This document shows, one piece after another, positions 1-8,695 of a stretch of 64,000 nucleotides of DNA; position 1 is the stretch's first letter; every line of letters starts with the position of its first letter. The position numbers and the translations under genes are program-made. The stretch is from NCBI RefSeq assembly GCF_047777955.1, contig NZ_CP180537.1, forward strand, positions 2,418,001 through 2,482,000. Direction: 5' to 3'. Below the pieces are notes generated by a model that searched no databases, was not told the origin of the DNA, and saw only the letters and a list, made by a program, of their open reading frames with translations. The stretch is from Didemnitutus sp047777955 (GTDB lineage Bacteria > Verrucomicrobiota > Verrucomicrobiia > Opitutales > Opitutaceae).

Positions 1-1077
1 GGCGAGGTTTTCGGTCGTGACCTGCGGCCAGAGCTTGGAGACCTCGGCCTGGACGTCGTCGCGCATCTCCCAGTCGTCGATGCGGACGCGGCCCTCGCTG
101 TCGAACTTCGGCTGGTTGCCGTTGTAGAGGTGCGTGGCGAAGAGGCGCTGCATCTGCTCGACCGTGGCCTCGTGGAGGCCCTTGGCCTTCATGACGCGGT
201 AGAGGATGGAAATGTAGAGCGGCACCACGGGAATGGCCGAGCTGGCCTGGGTGACGAGCGCCTTGTTGACGGAGATGAAGGCGCGGCCGCCGACTGCGGC
301 CTTGAGCTGGGCGTCGATCGCCTTGGCGGCGCGCTCGAGGTCGATCTTGGCGCGGCCGATGGTGCCGTCCTTGTAGATCGGCCAGGTGTGGACCGGTCCG
401 ATGTAGGAGTAGGAGATCGCGGTGGCGCCGGGAGCGAGGAGCTTCGCGTCGAGCAGCGCCTGCATCCACATCTCCCAGTCCTCGCCGCCCATGACGGCGA
501 CGGTGTCGGCCACGCCGGCCTCGTCGGCGGGCGGGATGGTGACTTCGCTGACGATGCCCTTGTCGGTGTCGACGGTCTTGTTGGTGTAGGGCGCGCCGAG
601 CGGCTGGAGAGTGGACTTGTGCACGACGCCGGTGCGCGGGTGCTGGCGGCGCGGCGAGGCGAGCGAGTAGACGACGAGGTCGACCTGGCCGAGGTCGCGG
701 GCGATCGTCTCGATGACCTGTTTCTTGATCTCGTCGGAGAAGGCGTCGCCGTTGACGTTTGCGGCGTAGAGGCCGGCGGCGCGGGCGGCCTGGGTGAAGG
801 CGATCGTGTTATACCAGCCCGGCGTGGCCGGGCGGCCCTCCTCGGAGGGGCGCTCGAAGAACACGCCGAGGGTGGCGGCGCCGGAGCCGAAGGCGGCGGT
901 GATGCGCGAGCCGAGGCCGAAACCGGTGGAGGCACCGATGACGAGGACCTTCTTGGGGCCGTTCTTGATCGGGCCCTTGGACTTCACGTAATCAATCTGC
1001 TGCTGGATGTGAGCAGCACAGCCAGCGGGGTGCGCAGTCACGCAGACGAAGCCGCGAACCTTCGGTTTGATGATCAT
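1..1077 (-). CDS. fabV: Enoyl-ACP (trans-2-enoyl-CoA) reductase FabV, C-terminus off the left edge
   Basis: NADH-dependent reductase of the last step of fatty-acid elongation (FabV family, an alternative to FabI). Translation from ATG at 1077 begins MIIKPKVRGFVCVTAHPAGC, the conserved FabV opening. The Rossmann stretch VLVIGASTGFGLGSR follows, and the family's Tyr-x8-Lys active-site motif is present as YKDGTIGRAK. About 359 residues are in the window; the family is near 400, so roughly 40 C-terminal residues are missing beyond position 1. It is transcribed away from the sigma/anti-sigma pair to its right, with a gap of about 95 bp. The identification is strong from motifs; only the C-terminus is unseen. 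Confidence 0.93.
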   Translation of the reverse strand, partial: MIIKPKVRGFVCVTAHPAGCAAHIQQQIDYVKSKGPIKNGPKKVLVIGASTGFGLGSRITAAFGSGAATLGVFFERPSEEGRPATPGWYNTIAFTQAARAAGLYAANVNGDAFSDEIKKQVIETIARDLGQVDLVVYSLASPRRQHPRTGVVHKSTLQPLGAPYTNKTVDTDKGIVSEVTIPPADEAGVADTVAVMGGEDWEMWMQALLDAKLLAPGATAISYSYIGPVHTWPIYKDGTIGRAKIDLERAAKAIDAQLKAAVGGRAFISVNKALVTQASSAIPVVPLYISILYRVMKAKGLHEATVEQMQRLFATHLYNGNQPKFDSEGRVRIDDWEMRDDVQAEVSKLWPQVTTENLA

Positions 1078-1173
1078 ACGCGCGCGAGTCTCTGGGCGGT
1101 CCGCCGAGTGACAAGAGCCAACTTTCCCGGGGCGAAATTATGCTCGCCAGCCCGCGCGGCGTTCCGCAACGCG

Positions 1174-2015
1174 TTACTGTTTGCCGAGCAGGACGAGCGG
1201 TCCCTCGGCCTTGGGCACGCCACCTTTTTTCTCGAGGCTGATGGCGAACGCCGCCGCCTGTTTCACCGGCTTGTCGGCCTTGAAGGTGAGCACGGCGTGA
1301 CCGGTGGAGTCCGGCTTGAACACGCCGCCGTCGACGGGGATCGGATACTGCGGGTCGATGACCCAGATCTGGTAGTCCTGCTCGGCGGCGATGGCGGGCA
1401 GCTTCTCGACGGTGAGCAGGCCGCTTTGCTGCTCGGGGTCCCAGACGGCGATCGCTTTCGCCTCCGGGGTGTTGCCGAGGAGCGAGGCGAGGGCGGTGAT
1501 CTTGAGGCGGCTGAGGTCCTCGGTGTGCTTCAGGCGGGCGCCGAGGTCGGCGATCACCTTCTCGGCGAGGACGGTGCGTTCGCCGAGCTGCGTCTGCGCC
1601 ATCTTGTAGGCGACTTCGGCGAGCTCGCGTTCCGTGCGCAGGGCGGCGTTCTCCGCGCGCAGCGAAACCAGGCGCAGGCCGAGGAAGCCGGCGGTCAGCG
1701 CCAGGCAGGCGGCCAGGCCCCACGGGGCGAGCCGCGCGAGGGAAAAGGGGACGACGTTGTCCGGCTGCGCCGCGGCGGACGCTACGGTGCGGGACGGAGC
1801 GTCGATCGCGCCCAAGATGCGCGCCTTCAGCGCGGGGGCGGGGCGACCTGGCGCGTCGTGAGTGCGAGCGCGGTGTTGGCCTCGCGCAGTTCGGCGACGA
1901 GGACGCCCAGCTCGCGGCGATGGGCGATCTCGGCCTCGAACGCGGCCTTCGCCGTGCCGTCGAGCAGGTCGGCGGAGTAGAGCGCGGCGAGTTCCTCTTG
2001 GCGTTCGTCGATCAT
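1174..2015 (-). CDS. Anti-sigma factor, RskA-like, with a one-base frameshift
   Basis: Partner of the ECF sigma factor immediately upstream; its ATG (2015) overlaps the sigma stop as ATGA, implying translational coupling. The N-terminal part (MIDERQEELAALYSADLLDG, a zinc-less anti-sigma domain) reads in one frame to a premature stop near 1827. The rest reads in the -1 frame: one membrane helix (APWGLAACLALTAGFLGLRL), a coiled coil, then the C-terminal periplasmic domain with YQIWVIDPQYP typical of anti-sigma-K proteins. Adding one C to the C-run at about 1834-1843 joins the halves into about 280 residues. I infer a sequencing deletion rather than a real pseudogene. Confidence 0.8.
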
Positions 2016-2602
2016 AGCCGGGAGGAAAGGGATTCGCGCAGCCGGAGCAGGCCGCGGCGGATGCGGGCTTTGACGGTGCCGAGCGGCTCGCCCAGCTTCT
2101 GGGCGATTTCCTGCTGGGTGAGCCCGTTGAAGAAGGCGAGTTCGATGGCGCCCTTTTGCTCGGCGGGCAGCGCCCCGAGCGCGGAGCGGACGGCGGTGGC
2201 CTTCTCGCGCAGCCACAGGCTGTCGCTCGAATCGAGGTCGGCGTTGTCGGCGGGCAGGATGTCCGGCGCCGAGGCCTGGACGATCTCCTGGCGCCGCGCC
2301 CGCATGCGCACGCGGTCGAGGGCGCGGTTGCGAGTGAGGGTGGCGGCCCAGGAAAAATAATTGCCGCGGCTCGGCTCGTAGTCGGCGGCCTTGTTCCAGA
2401 GCTGGAGAAACACGTCCTGGACCACGTCCTGCGCCTCGGCCGGGTCGTTGGTGACGCGCAAGGCCAGCGAGTAGAGCGGCTTGGCCAGCAGGTCGTAAAG
2501 CCGGCCCAGCGCCGCTTTGTCGCCTCGGGCGAGGGCGGCGGCGAGGGCGCGATGCTCGGCGGCCGGATCACCGGCGGCCTCAGTTGGGGCGGCGGGCGTC
2601 AT
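2012..2602 (-). CDS. ECF RNA polymerase sigma factor, SigK-like
   Basis: Sigma-70 family, extracytoplasmic-function type, about 196 residues from ATG 2602; an in-frame ATG at 2671 would add 23 poorly conserved residues. Region 2 shows RLYDLLAKPLYSLALRV and DVVQDVFLQLW. Region 4 carries the helix-turn-helix LTQQEIAQKLGEPLGTVKAR. It would redirect RNA polymerase to a stress regulon when released from the membrane anti-sigma encoded directly downstream. The pairing with an RskA-type anti-sigma points to the SigK group. The regulon and signal cannot be read from the sequence. Confidence 0.9.
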   Translation of the reverse strand: MTPAAPTEAAGDPAAEHRALAAALARGDKAALGRLYDLLAKPLYSLALRVTNDPAEAQDVVQDVFLQLWNKAADYEPSRGNYFSWAATLTRNRALDRVRMRARRQEIVQASAPDILPADNADLDSSDSLWLREKATAVRSALGALPAEQKGAIELAFFNGLTQQEIAQKLGEPLGTVKARIRRGLLRLRESLSSRL

Positions 2603-2751
2603 GCGGACAGGCGCGCCGGCCTGGCGGATTTGCCAGTGGGGCGGTGGTGCGCAGAGATCGGCCGTGCACATTTCATCGGTTTACGCGCCGGGGGCGCAGG
2701 CGGATGCAGCCTTGGTCGTGCGACACGGTTGGCAACTGGTTTCTTCCCGCC

Positions 2752-2844
2752 TTACAGCAGCCACAGCCCGACGAGTCCCAGGGCGAGGAGCAACGCGATG
2801 TAGCCGAGGATCCGGCGTTCCTGGCGGGTGGTGGAGAAAATCAT
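2752..2844 (-). CDS. 30-residue membrane microprotein coupled to the exosortase
   Basis: Tiny frame starting MIFSTTRQERRILGYIALLL, a basic head followed by a single hydrophobic helix and a stop. Its ATG overlaps the exosortase stop codon as ATGA, so it looks translationally coupled and not random. I do not recognise a family. The size and position suggest a small accessory subunit or stabiliser of the exosortase, which is inference only. A stop-to-stop artefact remains possible at this length. Confidence 0.5.
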   Translation of the reverse strand: MIFSTTRQERRILGYIALLLALGLVGLWLL

Positions 2845-4465
2845 GGCGAAAGCCCGATGGTGGCCAGGCGGGTGAAAATCTCCTGCACGAGCGGCTCCTG
2901 CGCGATCTTTTCCCACGGCTGGTTGCTGGAGAAGCGGACGAAATACTGGTTCCCGTCGCGACGAAAGCCGTAGCGCCACGCGATCTCGAAAAGTGCGGAC
3001 ACGGAGTAGGGGTCGCGGTAGTTGATCACCCGGTCGTTGTAGACGTGCCAGAACCAGACGTGCTGCGGCAGCTGGCCCTGCATGAAAAAACGGTGCTCGG
3101 CGACGGCGAGCGTGCGGCCCGCGACTTGCAGGCGGGTCTGCGGGTCCGGGACGCGCCCCGGGACCCAGCCGCCACCCGGCCAGCAGGCGTCGGGCGTGTG
3201 CGAGGCGACGGAGCTGACCGACGCGTCGCCCGGCGCCCAGTGGGCGATATAAAGCGTGATCTGCACGACGCCGTCGGGGTGCGGCGGAAGTAGGAGCGCT
3301 CCGCCAGCTCGCGCGTGCGGAGCAGGCCCGAGAAGCGGTAGAGGTCGCGCGCCGTCTCCACGTGCCAGCCCGCGGCGGACGCGGGGATGAGCGCCTCCGA
3401 GGCGATCGCGGCGACGGCCGGAGCGGTCCGCGCGCCGCTGCGATGGAACGAGGCGAAAAGCACGCCCAGGCCGAGCGCCAGGCACGCGACCGCGGCGAAT
3501 CCGCCGAGCAGGAAACGGGGCGGGGCCGGGCGCGCCATGGCCGGTTCACCGGCTTTCTCCGGAGCCGGCGGCGGCGAACCGAGCAGGCTCGCGAGTCCGG
3601 CGAGGACGAGCGCGGTGAGGCCCAGGATGGCGTAGCCGGTGGCATCGTGCCAGAAGCCGGTGATGTCGGTTCCGGCGTTGGCCATGAGCGTGAGGGTCAG
3701 GGAACGGATGAAGTTCATCACGATCGCCAGCACCGGCGCGATCACGATCAGGACCGCGCGACGGCCGGTTCCGCGCACCAGCCACGCGGCGAAGAAGAAC
3801 CCCGCGTAGAGGCACGAGATGAGCGAGCGGATCCCGCTGCACGCTTCCTCCACGCCGACGCTGGTCGTGGCGAGCTCGATGACGTTGCCCATCTGCCGGG
3901 CCGGGACGCCCAGGATGTGCAGCGATTCCAGCACGCCGGTGGTGACCGAATGCTGGAGGGTCAGCATGACGCGCCGGTAGGTGCCCTCGGGCAGGGGCGC
4001 GGCGAGCAGCCACAGGCCGAGGGCGGTGAGGATCGTCCAATTGAACGGCAGCGCGCGCACGCGGTCGCTCGACAGCAGGAGCAGCGCGCCGCCCCACAGG
4101 ACGACCAGCGCCATCGCCAGCACGAAGCCCACCAGCGCATGCGCCCAGCCGACCGTGGCCGCCAGCAGCCCGGCGGCGCCGAAAAGCGCCACGCCCAGCA
4201 AGGCGACGGTCAGGGCCGCGCCGCCAAGCCAGGGCGAGTGCGGCAGCCAGCGCGGCGTGCCGTGGCGCGTGCCTTCCCAGAGGAGAAGGCCGAAAACGAG
4301 CGGGGCGAAAATCCCGTGCGACAGATCGGGGTTGGTCGTCCACTCGCCCCAGAGCCGGCCGATGAACGCGACTGTGAACACGGCCAGGGGCGCACTCACC
4401 CACACCAGCGGCGGCATGATCCAGTCGCGGACGGAGCGTGGGAGGGGGGGCGCAGGAGGCGGCAT
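2841..4465 (-). CDS. Exosortase with fused C-terminal EpsI domain, one-base frameshift
   Basis: Polytopic membrane cysteine protease/transpeptidase that would process proteins carrying PEP-CTERM-like sorting signals. From ATG 4465 the first 340 or so residues hold many membrane helices and the exosortase catalytic triad: Cys209 in EEACSGIRSL, Arg254 in NFIRSL and His273 in FWHDATGY. The C-terminal half is an EpsI domain, with VVQITLYIAHWAPG and later HVWFWHVYNDRVINYRDPY. The two halves lie in different frames. Adding one base in the G4 run at 3276-3279 (plus strand) restores TPDGVVQ and gives about 541 residues, a normal length for an exosortase-EpsI fusion. No obvious sorting substrate is in this window. 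Confidence 0.85.
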
Positions 4466-4598
4466 CGTCGCGCGTCCGACCGTAGGACGCCCGCGGGATC
4501 GGGCAAGGCGCATTCTCCGGGTGGAAACGCCACCGGTCCGTTCCACCGGGCGGAGCTTTGACGCCGCGCGGAACTTGGGTTTGGTAGGCCGCATTCCC

Positions 4599-5207
4599 AT
4601 GAACCGACTTGCCTCCCTCCTCAGTCTCGTGGCGGCCCTGTCCGCCGCCGCCGTCGCCCACGCTGCGCTCGAAGTCGGCCAACCGGCGCCCGACTTCACC
4701 CTCACCGACCTGAACGGCCAATCGCACTCGCTCTCTTCCTTCAAGGGCAAGATCGTCGTGCTCGAATGGGTCAATCCCGAGTGCCCGTTCGTGATCAAAC
4801 ATTACGAGAAATCGACCAACATGCAGGACACGCAGAAGGCCGCGGCCGCGGACGGTGCAGTCTGGCTGCAGATCAACTCGGCGGCCGCCGGCAAGCAGGG
4901 CGACTTCGATGCGGCCCGCGCGAAAGCCTGGCAGCAGCGCGTCGGTGCGACCGCCACGGGCTACTTCCGCGACCAGGACGGCAAGGTGGGCAAGCTCTAC
5001 GATGCGCGCACGACGCCGCACCTCTTCATCATCTCGCCTGAGGGGACGCTGCTTTACCAAGGTGGCATCGACAGCATCCGCTCGGCGAATCCCGACGACA
5101 TCGCCAAGGCGACCAACTACGTGAAGGCCGCGCTGGCCGAGATCAAGGCCGGCAAGCCGGTCACGCACGCCTCGACGGCGCCCTACGGCTGCTCGGTGAA
5201 ATACTGA
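4599..5207 (+). CDS. Secreted thioredoxin-fold (AhpC/TSA-like) redoxin
   Basis: 202-residue protein with a clear signal peptide (MNRLASLLSLVAALSAAAVAHA) and a redoxin domain beginning LEVGQPAPDFTLTDLNGQ. The usual CxxC is replaced by a single cysteine in NPECPFVIKHY. A second conserved cysteine sits at the extreme C-terminus (YGCSVKY). This belongs to the periplasmic redoxin group that includes peroxiredoxin-like proteins; the exact reaction is unknown. It stands alone, divergent from the exosortase, with a strong terminator after it. Confidence 0.82.
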   Translation: MNRLASLLSLVAALSAAAVAHAALEVGQPAPDFTLTDLNGQSHSLSSFKGKIVVLEWVNPECPFVIKHYEKSTNMQDTQKAAAADGAVWLQINSAAAGKQGDFDAARAKAWQQRVGATATGYFRDQDGKVGKLYDARTTPHLFIISPEGTLLYQGGIDSIRSANPDDIAKATNYVKAALAEIKAGKPVTHASTAPYGCSVKY

Positions 5208-5240
5208 GCCCGCCGCCGCGCGAATCCGATTGTGATCCGA

Positions 5241-5267
5241 AGCCGGAGCCTGGCGCTCCGGCTTTTT
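5241..5267 (+). terminator. Rho-independent terminator after the redoxin gene
   Basis: A perfect 9-bp stem (AGCCGGAGC with GCTCCGGCT) around a 5-base loop is followed by a T-run (TTTTTCGTTG). It lies 33 bp downstream of the redoxin stop and separates it from the convergent dapF-like gene. Confidence 0.85.
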
Positions 5268-5307
5268 CGTTGTGTCGTGAGATGCGCGCGTCGTGCGCGC
5301 GGGCGGA

Positions 5308-6159
5308 TCAGACCTGGGTGGTGAAAAGCTCCGCGTGGAGCTCGCCCTCGGCGACGCGGGTCACCGGGCCCGTCATCCGGATCGCGCATCCGTCACCGAT
5401 CTCGATGCCGATGCGTCCGCCCGGCATGTGGACGGTCACGTGGCGATCGACCAGCCCGAGACGGTGGGCGGCGGCGGCGGCGGCGCTGGAGCTGCTGCCG
5501 GAGGCGAGGGTGTAGCCCGCGCCGCGCTCCCAGATCTCGATCTGGATGTTGGCGCGGTCGATCACGCGCAGGAACTGGACGTTGGTGCGCTTGGGAAAGT
5601 CCGGATGCACCTCGATGTCCGGGCCGTAGCGCCGGGCGAGCGACTCGGAGATCTCGTCGAGCGGGATGACGCAGTGCGGGTTGCCGATGGTGGCGGCGGT
5701 GAAGGTGAACTCGCGGTCCTGGATGCGCAGCTTCTCACCGACGACCTCGCGCGGCGGACCGGCGACCGGGATTTTTTCGCTGCGGAAGGAAACGCCGCCC
5801 ATGTCGATGGTGACGAGCGCGCCGTTGTCGCGCACGTGCGCGCTCACGATGCCGCCCGGCGTCTCGATCGTGAAGGGGGCGGCGTCGACCTTCCGGCAAT
5901 CGAAGAGGTAGCGGGCGAAGATGCGCAGGCCGTTGCCGGATTTTTCCGCTTCGGAACCGTCGGGATTGAAGATGCGCAGGCCGAACGCGGCGCGCGTCGA
6001 GCGGAGCGGCCCCCAGAGAATCCCGTCGGAGCCGGCGCCGTAGTTGCGGTGGCAGATCACGCGAATCTGGTCGGGCGTCGGCGCGGTCCAGCCGGGGTAG
6101 GCGGCGGGATCGAGCACGAGGTAATCGTTGCCGAGGGCGTGATACTTGGAGAAGCGCAT
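5308..6159 (-). CDS. Diaminopimelate epimerase family protein lacking both catalytic cysteines
   Basis: 283 residues with the DapF fold throughout: MRFSKYHALGNDYLVLD at the start, IFNPDGSEAEKSGNG in the first half, IGNPHCVIPLDEI in the middle and ERGAGYTLASGSSSS in the second half. In characterised DapF the two acid-base cysteines lie in CGNG and ACGSG. Here they read S74-GNG and A-S220-G, so both are serine. Either this is the working epimerase with altered chemistry or a DapF-family protein with another job. dapA and dapB are elsewhere in the window (41.1-42.8 kb), so the lysine/DAP pathway is present. Family membership is clear; the activity is uncertain. Confidence 0.75.
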   Translation of the reverse strand: MRFSKYHALGNDYLVLDPAAYPGWTAPTPDQIRVICHRNYGAGSDGILWGPLRSTRAAFGLRIFNPDGSEAEKSGNGLRIFARYLFDCRKVDAAPFTIETPGGIVSAHVRDNGALVTIDMGGVSFRSEKIPVAGPPREVVGEKLRIQDREFTFTAATIGNPHCVIPLDEISESLARRYGPDIEVHPDFPKRTNVQFLRVIDRANIQIEIWERGAGYTLASGSSSSAAAAAAHRLGLVDRHVTVHMPGGRIGIEIGDGCAIRMTGPVTRVAEGELHAELFTTQV

Positions 6160-6219
6160 CCGGGCCTTGTGTAGCGGCGTCCCCGGCGCGGGCGCAACGA
6201 TGCAGTGCGTCCAGCGCGC

Positions 6220-6519
6220 TCAGTGCCGGCTGCGCGAGTAGAGGTAGAGTCCGTAGACGCCCAGAGCGAGGACGCCGAACGCGAGGGCAAAGGCGACGAA
6301 GCATCCGCGCTTCACGGCGGCGGCGGATTTGGCCGGCTCCGCCTGCTGCGCCGCGACCAGCAGATCGAGGCCGGCATCCGCCGACGAGGAGCGCAGCGGA
6401 GTGGCCGTCTCGGCCGGGGCGTCCGCGGTTTCCGCGGCGCGGATCTCCGCATCGAGCCAGACGAGGTGCTCCTGCAGGAGCGCACGCTGGCGGCGAAGTT
6501 GGTCGAGCCGGTCGGACAC
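6220..6519 (-). CDS. Small coiled-coil plus single-TM protein
   Basis: About 99 residues from GTG 6519 (VSDRLDQLRRQRALLQEHLV), a charged coiled coil, then a low-complexity linker and a C-terminal membrane helix (CFVAFALAFGVLALGVYGLYL). A longer start at 6576 would begin inside the terminator hairpin of rplU-rpmA, so I prefer the internal GTG. No family recognised. Tail-anchored orientation with the coiled coil in the cytoplasm is inferred. Confidence 0.5.
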   Translation of the reverse strand: MSDRLDQLRRQRALLQEHLVWLDAEIRAAETADAPAETATPLRSSSADAGLDLLVAAQQAEPAKSAAAVKRGCFVAFALAFGVLALGVYGLYLYSRSRH

Positions 6520-6567
6520 GACGGGAAGGTGGGCAAAGGGCGCGGGCGCGGCAAGCCCGGCCAAACA

Positions 6568-6591
6568 AAGGCGCACCCGCGGGTGCGCCTT
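6568..6591 (-). terminator. Perfect-palindrome terminator after rplU-rpmA
   Basis: A 24-bp perfect palindrome (AAGGCGCACCCG and its complement). On the minus strand it is followed by TTTGTTTGG. It sits 25 bp after the rpmA stop and ends the ribosomal operon. Confidence 0.8.
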
Positions 6592-6616
6592 GAAATTTAA
6601 CGAGCGAAGTCGCGGT

Positions 6617-6856
6617 TCAGACCACGCTCACCGTGCGGTGAGCCTTGTCGAACTGGACGGTGCCGTCGCGGAGGGCGAACAGCGTCCAATCGCGGCCCGT
6701 GCCGACGCCGGCGCCGGCGTGGTGCTTGGAGCCGCGCTGGCGGACGATGATGCCGCCGGCGAGGATCTTCTGGCCGCCAAACGCTTTCACACCAAGACGC
6801 TTGGAGTGGCTGTCGCGGCCGTTGCTGGATGTTCCCTGACCTTTCTTGTGTGCCAT
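6617..6856 (-). CDS. rpmA: 50S ribosomal protein L27
   Basis: 79-residue L27 starting MAHKKGQGTSSNGRDSHSKR, with the conserved RLGVKAFGGQKILAG and IIVRQRGSKHHAG. It binds near the peptidyl-transferase centre of the large subunit. There is no N-terminal extension of the Firmicutes type. It lies 12 bp downstream of rplU, the usual two-gene operon, and ends at a strong terminator. Confidence 0.97.
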   Translation of the reverse strand: MAHKKGQGTSSNGRDSHSKRLGVKAFGGQKILAGGIIVRQRGSKHHAGAGVGTGRDWTLFALRDGTVQFDKAHRTVSVV

Positions 6857-6868
6857 GGCAGTGTTTCC

Positions 6869-7183
6869 TTAGGCGCTGATGGATTCGATTTTGATGACGG
6901 AAAGCTCCTGGCGGTGGCCGCGCTTCTTCTCGTGGCCCTTGCGCTTCTTCTTTTTGAAGACGACGACCTTCTTGCCGCGCTTGTTCTCAAGGACCTTGGC
7001 CTTGACGGACGCGCCCGAGAGGAACGGCGTGCCGACCTTGAAGTTGTCACCTTCGCCAGCGGCGAGGACCTCGGTGATTTCCACCGTGGAGCCGGCTTCG
7101 GTCTTCGGGTAGCGGTTCACCACGAGGATGTCGCCCTCGCTGACGGAGAACTGTTTGCCCTGTGTCTTGATAGTGGCTTTCAT
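6869..7183 (-). CDS. rplU: 50S ribosomal protein L21
   Basis: 104 residues from ATG 7183 (MKATIKTQGKQFSVSEGDIL). It has the L21 core NRYPKTEAGSTVEI and the basic KKVVVFKKKKRKGHEKKRGH stretch that binds 23S rRNA. First gene of the rplU-rpmA operon. An in-frame codon further upstream (7228) is not needed. Confidence 0.97.
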   Translation of the reverse strand: MKATIKTQGKQFSVSEGDILVVNRYPKTEAGSTVEITEVLAAGEGDNFKVGTPFLSGASVKAKVLENKRGKKVVVFKKKKRKGHEKKRGHRQELSVIKIESISA

Positions 7184-7325
7184 AAATTCAAAGGGCCGAA
7201 ATAAGGGGAGCGGCCGGAGGGTGTGCAAGGATTTATTTTCGCTTCGCGCTTTCCCGAGTGAAAATGGGCTTCGCGCTGGCGAGGCGCAGCTTGCGGAACG
7301 CCCCGGGGCGCGTCAAATCACGAAG

Positions 7326-7874
7326 ATGGCGCGTGTGATTTCGCCCGAAAAATGGCAGGCCCGCGGCACCGTCGCGCTGGCGCGGGCGCTGCTCGGCAAG
7401 GTCCTCGTCCGCACGACCGCGGCGGGGCGGGCGGAGCGGGTAATCGTTGAGACGGAGGCCTATGTGGGAGTGCGCGACCTCGCCTGCCACGCGAGCAAGG
7501 GCTGCACGCCGCGCACGCAGGTGATGTTCGGCCCGGGCGGGGTCTGGTATGTTTACCTCTGCTACGGCATCCACGAGATGCTCAATCTCGTGACCGGCCC
7601 CGCGGGGCGTCCGGAGGCGATTTTGATCCGCGGCGTCGAGGGGGCGGTCGGACCGGGGCGTGTCACGAAACAACTCGGTATCGACCGCGCGCTGAACGCC
7701 GCCTGGGCCGCGCCGGAGAGCGGCCTGCATCTCGAGGATCACGGGATCGTGGCGCCGCGGCGCCACGTGATTTCCGGCCCGCGCGTAGGCGTCGACTACG
7801 CGGGGCCGATCTGGGCGGCCAAGCCGTGGCGGTTTCGCATCGCGCCGGAGCGATTGGTGCGACCGAGGGGCTGA
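7326..7874 (+). CDS. DNA-3-methyladenine glycosylase (Mpg/AAG family)
   Basis: Base-excision repair glycosylase removing alkylated purines. 182 residues from ATG 7326. It shows VIVETEAYVGVRDLACHASK, then MFGPGGVWYVYLCYGIHEML and LNLVTGPAGRPEAILIRGVE, the hallmark blocks of the AAG fold, including the Glu that activates water. Upstream in-frame codons to 7128 run through the rplU leader and are unlikely to be coding. It stands alone, convergent with the DUF3108 gene. Confidence 0.93.
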   Translation: MARVISPEKWQARGTVALARALLGKVLVRTTAAGRAERVIVETEAYVGVRDLACHASKGCTPRTQVMFGPGGVWYVYLCYGIHEMLNLVTGPAGRPEAILIRGVEGAVGPGRVTKQLGIDRALNAAWAAPESGLHLEDHGIVAPRRHVISGPRVGVDYAGPIWAAKPWRFRIAPERLVRPRG

Positions 7875-7907
7875 CGGCCACGGCGTGCGTCGGCCGCGAT
7901 CGATCCG

Positions 7908-8666
7908 TCACTTGGCCGGCGGCTCGTATTTCGTCATCAGCAGGGAAGCGGTGCCGAATTTCAGCTTCAGTTGCATCCGCACCGGCAGCCGCGAGCCGTC
8001 CTGGGCGATCCAGACCTTGATCTCGCCGCCGCGCTTGAAGAGTCCCTTCGGGTCCTTCTCCATGCGGGGAACGAGCACGAGGGTCTTGAATTTGCCGAGG
8101 GGAGTGCGGACTTCCTCGTAGCCTTCGGCGTAGATCGAGAGCGCGTAGAGATCGCGCCCGAAGTGCATCAACACGTCGCGCTTTTCGCCGGGCTTCAGGT
8201 TCCAGTCGCGCGTCTGGACGAGAGCGCTGATGAGATCGATCGGGTCGCCCTCGGGGATCGGGATGTCCGTGCTGCGCTCGGGGCGGCCGCGGTCGACGTA
8301 GTGCGCGATGCGCTTCTCGTAGTCGAAGATCGTCTCGGAGTCGGTCTTGCGCTTGGGATCCTCGCCCGTCTCGTGAACCGACAGCGCCCGGCCGGAGGCG
8401 ACGTCGATGAGCACGTTGGCGACGTTGTCGAACTCGTAGAGGCCGCGCACGAGGCCGCGCGAGGCGGTGACGGTCGTGACCCGCATCAGCGCGCGGCCCT
8501 CGGGCGACTTTTCCGCCTGGGCGGAGATCACGATGTCCCCGGCGTGCGGGAAGATGGCGAAGCCGACCTTGTAGGTGAAACGCTCGCCGTCGACCATCCC
8601 GGTGAACGGGGCGGCGCCGAGGGAAAGCGACGAGAGCAGGAGCACGAGGAGGAGGCGGAAGCGCAC
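7908..8666 (-). CDS. DUF3108 family exported protein
   Basis: 252 residues from GTG 8666, chosen because the signal peptide VRFRLLLVLLLSSLSLGAAP starts there. The body matches DUF3108 proteins: GERFTYKVGFAIFPHAGDIV, a repeated beta pattern, and near the end GEIKVWIAQDGSRLPVRMQL. Members are predicted periplasmic or outer-membrane-associated beta proteins of unknown role. The start of the MBL-fold gene lies upstream, with 29 bp between them, so the two may be co-transcribed. Confidence 0.75.
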   Translation of the reverse strand: MRFRLLLVLLLSSLSLGAAPFTGMVDGERFTYKVGFAIFPHAGDIVISAQAEKSPEGRALMRVTTVTASRGLVRGLYEFDNVANVLIDVASGRALSVHETGEDPKRKTDSETIFDYEKRIAHYVDRGRPERSTDIPIPEGDPIDLISALVQTRDWNLKPGEKRDVLMHFGRDLYALSIYAEGYEEVRTPLGKFKTLVLVPRMEKDPKGLFKRGGEIKVWIAQDGSRLPVRMQLKLKFGTASLLMTKYEPPAK

Positions 8667-8695
8667 GGGGCGAACGTGGAGTCTGAGTCCGGAGG

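Noticed and set aside
130..1980. 616-codon plus-strand frame and many other long antisense frames
   Set aside because: Shadow frames produced by high GC with strong third-position bias. They run opposite to fabV, the anti-sigma factor and others with no protein-like composition or family match.
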